A stretch of 64,000 bases of DNA from Halobacteriovoraceae bacterium. Lineage in GTDB: Bacteria > Bdellovibrionota > Bacteriovoracia > Bacteriovoracales > Bacteriovoracaceae. The position numbers and the translations under genes are program-made. The stretch is taken from NCBI GenBank assembly GCA_002713145.1, contig PAVS01000002.1, positions 62,001 through 126,000 of the forward strand. Direction: 5' to 3'. Positions 58,448-64,000 of this stretch are shown here, one piece after another. Numbering within the stretch: position 1 is the stretch's first letter; each line of letters begins with the position of its first letter. Under the pieces are notes generated by a model that did not search any database, was not told the origin of the DNA, and worked only from the letters and a program-made list of their open reading frames with translations.

Positions 58448-60093
58448 ACGAAAAACCATTGAAAATTGCCCTTATACAACTCACTCGCATTGGTGATTTA
58501 GTTCAAACTATGCAAGCTGCGAGGCAGTTTAGAGGAGAGAATCCCAATATTGAGCTGACTTTGATTGCGAGAAAAAAATTTGCTGGTGGAATAACTTTTT
58601 TATTAGAAACAGTTTTCGATCATATCGTCATGTTTGATACCAAAGACTTTTTCGCAAAGAAAAGCCTCAAAGATGCTCAAGTGACTTTAGGCAATTTTGT
58701 TTATGACCTCAATAAAAATGAATTTGATGTCTGCGTAAATCTTTCTTACACCAAGTCTGCGAGCTATCTTAACTCACTTATCAATTGCCAATTAAGACTA
58801 GGCCCTTATCGTAATGAAGCGGCTGAGATATCTATCAATGATAATTGGAGTCAGTATATCTTTTCGAATGTACTCGACCATAACCTCACTCCTTTTAATC
58901 TGGTTGATCTTTACCGCTTTGTTCTAGGTTGTCAGGATGTTCACACATTAAATGATGACGCTAGTTATGTTCGTCAAAAGCATATCGTGGTACACCCATT
59001 TGCCTCTCAAAAGAAAAAAAGGTGGGGGTTCTCTAAATGGTCAGAACTTATTTATAAATTACTTAAAGATCATCCTGAACATGAAGTTCATATTGTGGGT
59101 GGCACAGAAGATCAAACTGAAGCAAAACGCATCATCGAGTCTCCAGCACTTTCCATCTACACTGAACGTATATTTAATAGAACTCAAGATGCCAGTTTAG
59201 CAAAGACTTATGAGCTACTTCTCACCACCGAGCTGTTTATAGGTCATGATTCTGTTGTTTCACACCTTGCTGCTGAGACACTTACAAGTTCGATTGTGCT
59301 TAGCCTGGGCTCAGTTAAGCCATTTGAGACAAATGCTTATAGTAATAAAGTCATCAATATCGTACCTAGAAACGGATGTTATCCCTGTAAAACCACTGAG
59401 CGTTGTGAAACTCTACCTTGTCACAGTAGCATCAATCACCAGCTTGTTGCTCAAATTGCGCATGGGGTTCTAGGGGGGCAGGAGATCACGGAGAAATATC
59501 TAAAAACCAATATCAATTCATTCCAATTGGACAGTGTCGATATATATGGTTCGATTTACAACTCACATGGTTTAGATCTCCTCCCTATCACTCAAAACTA
59601 TAAAAATATTGAAAATGTCTTTAAAGATTTTTATAAAGTCGTCTTTCAATGTTTTCTACGAGACCATGATTTAAATTGTAGCATTCCAGAAATTTCAAGA
59701 GAAACTGCTGCTAAATTAAACCACTACCGAGATGGGGCACAGTACTTAATTGAAATTTACAATTTCGGAGTTAAGTTTTCTAACAAGATCATCACAGAGT
59801 GTGAACAACCTGAACCAAATATTAATACCATCAATGGCTTCATTTCGAAAATCACAGAGCTAGACCAAATGGCAAGTATCACCAGGAAGTCTTACCCGCT
59901 GCTTTCTGGAATTATTGATTATGTCTACACTCACAAAGCTAATGTAGTTGGGGAAAATATCCATGCCATTTGTAAGGATAATTTGGTCACTTTTTATGAC
60001 GGCGCCAATTTATCTGCAGTTATGCTAGAATTTATTGATAAAGCCATTGCCCCTTATATTGCGCAAAAACCGACCATGGACAAGGAAGTCTAG
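58444..60093 (+). CDS. GT9 family glycosyltransferase (heptosyltransferase-like) with helical C-terminal domain
   Basis: A 549-residue protein. Clear GT9 signatures: IALIQLTRIGDLVQTMQAARQF at the N-terminus, HPFASQKKKRWGFSKWSELI in the centre, and LLTTELFIGHDSVVSHLAAETLT, the donor-binding Gly-His-Asp-Ser-x-x-x-His segment. A Cys-rich strand (NGCYPCKTTERCETLPC) follows. The last 190 residues (about 360-549) form a helical domain absent from LPS heptosyltransferases. Within a fliD-fliS operon, flagellin (or FliD) O-glycosylation is the likely role; LPS core synthesis is less likely but cannot be excluded. Confidence 0.82.
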   Translation: MNEKPLKIALIQLTRIGDLVQTMQAARQFRGENPNIELTLIARKKFAGGITFLLETVFDHIVMFDTKDFFAKKSLKDAQVTLGNFVYDLNKNEFDVCVNLSYTKSASYLNSLINCQLRLGPYRNEAAEISINDNWSQYIFSNVLDHNLTPFNLVDLYRFVLGCQDVHTLNDDASYVRQKHIVVHPFASQKKKRWGFSKWSELIYKLLKDHPEHEVHIVGGTEDQTEAKRIIESPALSIYTERIFNRTQDASLAKTYELLLTTELFIGHDSVVSHLAAETLTSSIVLSLGSVKPFETNAYSNKVINIVPRNGCYPCKTTERCETLPCHSSINHQLVAQIAHGVLGGQEITEKYLKTNINSFQLDSVDIYGSIYNSHGLDLLPITQNYKNIENVFKDFYKVVFQCFLRDHDLNCSIPEISRETAAKLNHYRDGAQYLIEIYNFGVKFSNKIITECEQPEPNINTINGFISKITELDQMASITRKSYPLLSGIIDYVYTHKANVVGENIHAICKDNLVTFYDGANLSAVMLEFIDKAIAPYIAQKPTMDKEV

Positions 60094-60095
60094 AA

Positions 60096-60482
60096 ATGAC
60101 AACAATTGAAAATGAATTATCTTCAACAGCAATTGAAGAAGTAAACAAGCTTGTGGACCTTATCATTCTCAAGCTTGAAAAGCTGAATGAAGAAGAACAA
60201 CTTCTCCAGGAAAACGTTTCTAAAATTCTTTCGAGTCTTAATATTGTGATCAAAGCCACTCGGTTTCTTCACCTCTCCTTTAATAAACAAGAGCAACTCT
60301 TGAAATTTAAAACACTGCAAATACATCTTTTAAGTATTATGAGAGCCGCTAGAAATGCGCAAAGCAGCAATGATCAGATTATGCTTTCAGACTTGCTAGA
60401 GTATGAGCTGGTAGATAACCTTAAACAGTGGAAAATACTGATCATACCGAGTTTAAAATTAAATCTGGAAGCGTCCGTCTAA
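60096..60482 (+). CDS. Small coiled-coil protein upstream of the histidine kinase
   Basis: A 128-residue all-helical, charged protein (for example TAIEEVNKLVDLIILKLEKLNEEEQLLQENVSKIL). No signal peptide or membrane segment. AAGGAAG precedes the ATG. The last 55 bases overlap the start of the histidine kinase gene in another frame, suggesting translational coupling and possibly a physical partner. Function unknown. Confidence 0.65.
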   Translation: MTTIENELSSTAIEEVNKLVDLIILKLEKLNEEEQLLQENVSKILSSLNIVIKATRFLHLSFNKQEQLLKFKTLQIHLLSIMRAARNAQSSNDQIMLSDLLEYELVDNLKQWKILIIPSLKLNLEASV

Positions 60483-62050
60483 AATTAGATCAAAAGTTAT
60501 CTTCTTATATAAATGATGAGCAACTTCACCCGGCAGCGGTGATCGATTTTCATCAGCCGGATATTATCTGCATCCAAAACAACTTGAGTATTACCTTAGA
60601 ATTTACCCATTCAAAAGTTGAAACTCTTGAGTGTCGGGAAGAAAGTTTTCTCTATACTTTAAACAAAGCTATAGAGCTGTTAACTCACCTGAATTTAGGT
60701 GCCAACCACCTCAATAAGAATATGAGCCACCAGCTGGATAAATACCTTCCCGGTCATAAATTTATCAGTCAGCTCAACTCTAATCTTAAAAACTCTCAGC
60801 ATCTTAATAGTTTTGTCTACGGACTGCTTGAAACAAAACCTATCTCACATTTTCAAAGCATTTATTATTTCATTCATAGAAAAGCTAGCTCGAGAGTCAA
60901 AGCTTGTGTCGTGAATAAAAACACCACATCAAAACTTGAAATGAACTTTGACACCTTTACTCATTTATTTAATTCCATCAAAAAATCCAAAAATCATTCT
61001 TTTGGACAAGAGACTCTGAAGGGAAGTGAGTTTGATATCTTAGGGACTTGTATCGCTCTTAATTTCTCCCTCAAAAACGATAACCTTATACTTATCTTTT
61101 CACACGATAATTTTTTGCCCCAAACCCAGCAAGACATAGACTTCTTTACTCATCATAGCGACCTGATAAAATCCTATTTTGAAATCGTTCTTGCTGTTGA
61201 ATATCTACAAGAGAATGTAGCCGATTATATTAAAATTTTTAAGAATTTAGGGGCGCTTAAAAGTAAAAGTGTTTTTCAAGACCAATACATCAATACAGAT
61301 GAAGCCAATCAGATAAAGCAGTTAATCAATATTCAAAATATTCATGATGATATTTCTCATCAGTTTCTCAATATTGCTGATATCCACCAACAAGACCGAA
61401 TGAATCTTTTAGGTGAACTGCTTAATACTCTTAAACATGAACTAAGTAACCCCTTGTTCGGTTTACAACTGACAAGCGATCTTCTCAAAGATGACGAAAA
61501 TCTATCTGAGGATGAAAGGATGTTTTTAGAACAAATTCATCTCAATATCATTCGCTCCCAAAAGATTATTAGCAATTTTTCCGGACTGTATAATAAAAAA
61601 GAGCAGCTTGAAAAAATAGATATTGAAAATCTCATCAATGAAATTTTTACGCTGACTAAAAGTGAGAGTCGAGATATAAAAAAGAAAATAGACATACAAA
61701 GAAGCTCAGACCGCCCCCTTATATCAAGTCCCACTTGGATCGCTCAAATATTATTCAATTTAGTTATTAACAGCACTCAAGCACTTAAAGAAAAAAATGT
61801 TCACCAGCCGGAGATCATCGTTTCTATTTTTGAAAAAAGCAATAAACTTATCATTGCTGTTCAAGATAACGGGCCAGGAATTCCAAAAGATATCATCAAC
61901 GATATCTTTGAACCCTTTTGCACTACCAAAGATGATGGAACGGGATTGGGGCTATCTATTTCTTCCAGATTAGCTCAAAAGCTGGGGGGAAAACTTAAAT
62001 GTGAGGCGAGTGAGAGAGGAGCATGTTTTGAATTGGAGTTACCGCTATGA
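60428..62050 (+). CDS. Cytosolic sensor histidine kinase
   Basis: A 540-residue kinase without membrane segments. The first 300 residues are an unassigned sensory region, possibly GAF-like around 120-265 (ISHFQSIYYFIHRKASSRVKACVV). The dimerisation helix has LLNTLKHELSNPLFGLQ with phospho-acceptor His near 337; the HATPase has the N box (NLVINSTQAL, near 445), G1 AVQDNGPGIPKD, F box and G2 GTGLGLSISSRLAQK. The proposed start is GTG 60428 without a good ribosome site, so the true N-terminus is uncertain. The stop overlaps a receiver gene as ATGA. Confidence 0.85.
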   Translation: MENTDHTEFKIKSGSVRLKLDQKLSSYINDEQLHPAAVIDFHQPDIICIQNNLSITLEFTHSKVETLECREESFLYTLNKAIELLTHLNLGANHLNKNMSHQLDKYLPGHKFISQLNSNLKNSQHLNSFVYGLLETKPISHFQSIYYFIHRKASSRVKACVVNKNTTSKLEMNFDTFTHLFNSIKKSKNHSFGQETLKGSEFDILGTCIALNFSLKNDNLILIFSHDNFLPQTQQDIDFFTHHSDLIKSYFEIVLAVEYLQENVADYIKIFKNLGALKSKSVFQDQYINTDEANQIKQLINIQNIHDDISHQFLNIADIHQQDRMNLLGELLNTLKHELSNPLFGLQLTSDLLKDDENLSEDERMFLEQIHLNIIRSQKIISNFSGLYNKKEQLEKIDIENLINEIFTLTKSESRDIKKKIDIQRSSDRPLISSPTWIAQILFNLVINSTQALKEKNVHQPEIIVSIFEKSNKLIIAVQDNGPGIPKDIINDIFEPFCTTKDDGTGLGLSISSRLAQKLGGKLKCEASERGACFELELPL

Positions 62051-62406
62051 AGTTTCTTATTGTTGAAGATGAATTACTCATTCAGAAATCCCTTAAAAAA
62101 ATACTTGAACGCAAAGGAATGGAAGTAGAAGCGACCTCTCATGGAATCGAAGCCATTGATCTCATCCTAAATAATACCTATGATAAAATCATTTGCGATC
62201 TTATGCTTCAGGACATTACTGGTTTTGATATCCTTGAAGCCAGTAAGAAAAAATACACTTTAGACGAGATCTCTTCTCTCTTCACCATTATCACGGCTTA
62301 TTCCTCAGAATCTGTTCAATCTAAAGCCAAAGAGTATAACTGTCGCATTATTAATAAGCCTTTTAATGATATAAACCACATCATAGATACAATTATAGCG
62401 AGCTAA
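62047..62406 (+). CDS. Stand-alone receiver domain response regulator
   Basis: A 119-residue CheY-like receiver: acidic pocket VEDE (7-9), phospho-acceptor Asp51 in ICDLML, Thr83 in IITAYS and Lys104 in INKPF. No output domain, so it acts by protein contact or in a phosphorelay with the overlapping kinase. The ATG is within the kinase stop (ATGA). Placement after the flagellar genes hints at control of motility or of a flagellar step, without direct evidence. Confidence 0.92.
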   Translation: MKFLIVEDELLIQKSLKKILERKGMEVEATSHGIEAIDLILNNTYDKIICDLMLQDITGFDILEASKKKYTLDEISSLFTIITAYSSESVQSKAKEYNCRIINKPFNDINHIIDTIIAS

Positions 62407-62407
62407 A

Positions 62408-63298
62408 ATGAAAAAAATTGGTATTGTAATTAAACCTTCTAAAATTGATGATATACATAACTTTCTCACGAATCTCATTCGTTGGCTTTCGAGAAGAAAT
62501 AAAACAATCGTCTTCCAAAAACATGAAGAATCACGACTTCAAAAACATCTCTCTGAGAAAACTTTTAAACTTATTGCTCTAGAAGAAGAAGATTCTTTTT
62601 TTAAAAATTCAGATCTTATTATTTCATTAGGAGGAGATGGAACCCTACTGGGCGTGGCCCGGAACGCTCCCAATAAAGTTCCTGTTTTCGGCATCAACTT
62701 AGGTCGGCTTGGTTTTATTACAGAATTTAGCAAGGTTGAATTTTATGAAAAACTCAACACCATTCTTCTAGGAAAGTATGAAAGTTTCAATAAGAAGCTT
62801 TTTCAAATAGAAGTTAAACATAAAGATGGAACAAGCACTAAAGAAGTCTTTTTTAATGATGCAGTCATTTCTAAAAATGAAATTGCACGGATGTTTACCC
62901 TAGAGGTCGACGTGGATGGTGAGCATGCTTTTAACCTTGCAGGGGATGGGCTCATCATTAGTTCAACTTATGGCTCTACTGCCTACTCACTTGCGGCGGG
63001 AGGCCCTATTGTTCACCCAGATGTTAAAGCTCTGATCATCACCCCAGTTTGTCCCCATAGTCTTACCCATAGGCCAATGGTTCTCCCTGATAGTGTTGAA
63101 GTTGAAATTAGTGTGATGGAAAAAACGAATACCGTTCATGTGACATTAGACGGGCAAGTCGATATACCACTCCATTATCATGATAAAATCGTGATTCGAA
63201 AGTATAGTAAAAAGTCTGTCACCATGATTAAAAATCCTGACCGTACTTATTTTCACACCCTCAAAGAAAAATTTATCCATGGAAGACGAAGTATTTAG
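62408..63298 (+). CDS. nadK: NAD kinase
   Basis: A 296-residue NAD kinase making NADP from NAD and ATP. Motifs: LIISLGGDGTLLG (Gly-Gly-Asp-Gly 75-78), INLGRLGFITEF, FNDAVISKNEIARM, and LAGDGLIISSTYGSTAYSLAAGGPIVHP, all typical. The ATG follows the receiver stop at once. The gene is convergent with the LpxH-like gene and its stop overlaps the stop of that gene by 4 bases. Whether it is co-regulated with the two-component genes is unclear. Confidence 0.96.
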   Translation: MKKIGIVIKPSKIDDIHNFLTNLIRWLSRRNKTIVFQKHEESRLQKHLSEKTFKLIALEEEDSFFKNSDLIISLGGDGTLLGVARNAPNKVPVFGINLGRLGFITEFSKVEFYEKLNTILLGKYESFNKKLFQIEVKHKDGTSTKEVFFNDAVISKNEIARMFTLEVDVDGEHAFNLAGDGLIISSTYGSTAYSLAAGGPIVHPDVKALIITPVCPHSLTHRPMVLPDSVEVEISVMEKTNTVHVTLDGQVDIPLHYHDKIVIRKYSKKSVTMIKNPDRTYFHTLKEKFIHGRRSI

Positions 63299-64000
63299 AT
63301 GGATTCAAAGCGACTGGTTTCAGCGACAATCAGAAAGTTTTTATCTTTCAGCGGAAATCCAGAGTTCAAATAAACAGCTCCATCTGAATAAACATGATTC
63401 TCTTGAATATGAGTATGACCGCAAATGACCCCTTGGACATTTTTTTCTTGAATGAGTTGTTTTGCACCCTCTCGGTATTTTTGCTTGGCATGAGAATAAT
63501 CAAAAGTTTTACTTCCCCTGGATTTGGAGTTTTGAGAAGCTCTATCCCCTATCAATTTAATCATTTTATAAGGAACAATATTATTCACTAAGATTTGAAA
63601 GGGCCTAGAAGTATAGATATTTTTCCAGCGTTTAAAAGCTTCGTTAGTATAATCCACCTCATCACCATGACAGACGTAATAATTCTTTCCTGAGATCTCT
63701 AAATAAAAGCCCTCTTTTTTATATTCAAAAAGATGAGAGTGATGAGAGTTCTTTCTAAAAAAGCTCTCCATCGAATTTTTAACGTGAAAATCGTGATTCC
63801 CCTCTAAGTAAGTCACTTTAATTCCTCTTTCGAGTAAATTTAATATACCCTTAAAGAAAACGTCGTAACGGTCAAAATATTGATCATGTTCACCAATGAG
63901 AATATCAAAAATATCACCTAAAAAAATGACATGGGAACTTTTTAAAAAATAGGGGTTATTAAATAGATTTTCGACGAGATTTGAAGCTTCGTCTCCTGGG
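63295..64000 (-). CDS. lpxH: UDP-2,3-diacylglucosamine diphosphatase-like metallophosphoesterase, N-terminus beyond the window
   Basis: The minus-strand frame is open past the window edge and reads back through VIFLGDIFDILIG (metal-binding Asp-x-x-Asp), then KVTYLEGNHDFHV (Gly-Asn-His-Asp/Glu) and the C-terminal CGHTHIQENHVYSDGAVYLNSGFPL, in the order of calcineurin-like phosphoesterases. About 235 residues are present. The size and motif spacing fit LpxH, which hydrolyses UDP-2,3-diacylglucosamine in lipid A synthesis. LpxH2/YbbF paralogues cannot be ruled out. A GTG at 63816 inside the frame is not the real start, since the first metal motif lies upstream of it. Confidence 0.82.
   Translation of the reverse strand, partial: PGDEASNLVENLFNNPYFLKSSHVIFLGDIFDILIGEHDQYFDRYDVFFKGILNLLERGIKVTYLEGNHDFHVKNSMESFFRKNSHHSHLFEYKKEGFYLEISGKNYYVCHGDEVDYTNEAFKRWKNIYTSRPFQILVNNIVPYKMIKLIGDRASQNSKSRGSKTFDYSHAKQKYREGAKQLIQEKNVQGVICGHTHIQENHVYSDGAVYLNSGFPLKDKNFLIVAETSRFESI

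Noticed and set aside
1..64000. CRISPR arrays, insertion sequences, prophage or tRNA/rRNA genes
   Set aside because: No regularly spaced repeats, transposase, integrase, phage structural genes or tRNA-like cloverleaves were noticed; the window looks like core chromosome.

Overview
The window is about 64 kb of an AT-rich (roughly two-thirds A+T), densely packed, chromosome-like Gram-negative genome. The gene content includes a Myxococcus-like type IV pilus cluster, a Bat/MoxR von Willebrand operon, a secreted matrixin protease, a second UvrA-like protein, TamA/TamB and flagellar cap genes with glycosyltransferases. Together with the AT bias this suggests a marine Bdellovibrio-and-like organism, such as the Bacteriovorax/Halobacteriovorax group of Bdellovibrionota. 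This assignment is an inference from gene content and order; no rRNA or tRNA is visible in the window.

Layout. 0-0.6 kb: the 3' end of an acyl-CoA synthetase, then rpoZ with its own promoter and a bidirectional terminator. 0.6-9.9 kb (minus strand): lon, a small AMIN-like secreted protein, a matrixin metalloprotease and its partner behind a sigma-28-like promoter, a UvrA paralogue, and rplM-rpsI with promoter and terminator. 9.9-26.5 kb (minus): one apparent long transcription unit, pilM-N-O-P-Q, a TPR protein, aroQ, efp, accB, accC, a helical-repeat protein, tamB, tamA. 26.5-36 kb: pilD, an ABC transporter (pilH/pilI-like), a divergent TPR gene in the pilG position, two major-pilin-like genes, then pilC, pilT and pilB. 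35.6-44.1 kb (minus): moxR, DUF58, a membrane protein, batA, a batB-batC fusion, batD, ribF and aroE, running without a clear break into pilB-T-C. 44.2-53.7 kb: an NFACT-R protein divergent from mutS2, then (minus) a sigma-54 activator without a receiver domain, rlmE, a class B PBP and lepB. A 0.8-kb AT-rich intergenic region follows, holding a candidate small gene with no canonical start codon, and then a polytopic membrane protein. 53.7-62.4 kb (plus): fliD, fliS, a FliT-like protein, a short Maf/DUF115-like protein, two large GT9-like proteins with a 43-residue protein between them, a coiled-coil protein, a cytosolic histidine kinase and a lone receiver. 62.4-64 kb: NAD kinase and a convergent, edge-truncated LpxH-like phosphatase.

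How it fits together. The pil genes encode a complete type IVa machine: extension and retraction ATPases, platform, alignment complex, secretin, prepilin peptidase and two pilins. These are co-transcribed with envelope and housekeeping genes (fatty-acid initiation, EF-P, Tam outer-membrane assembly, Bat stress operon). The fliD operon appears to combine filament capping and export chaperones with a putative flagellar glycosylation cassette and a two-component pair. The strongest leads are the sigma-28-like promoter ahead of the secreted protease, the uncharacterised flagellar glycosylation cassette, a clean 79-80-codon frame preceded by AAGGAGG but lacking ATG/GTG/TTG, and the UvrA paralogue whose second ATPase site has lost its Walker B acidic residues.
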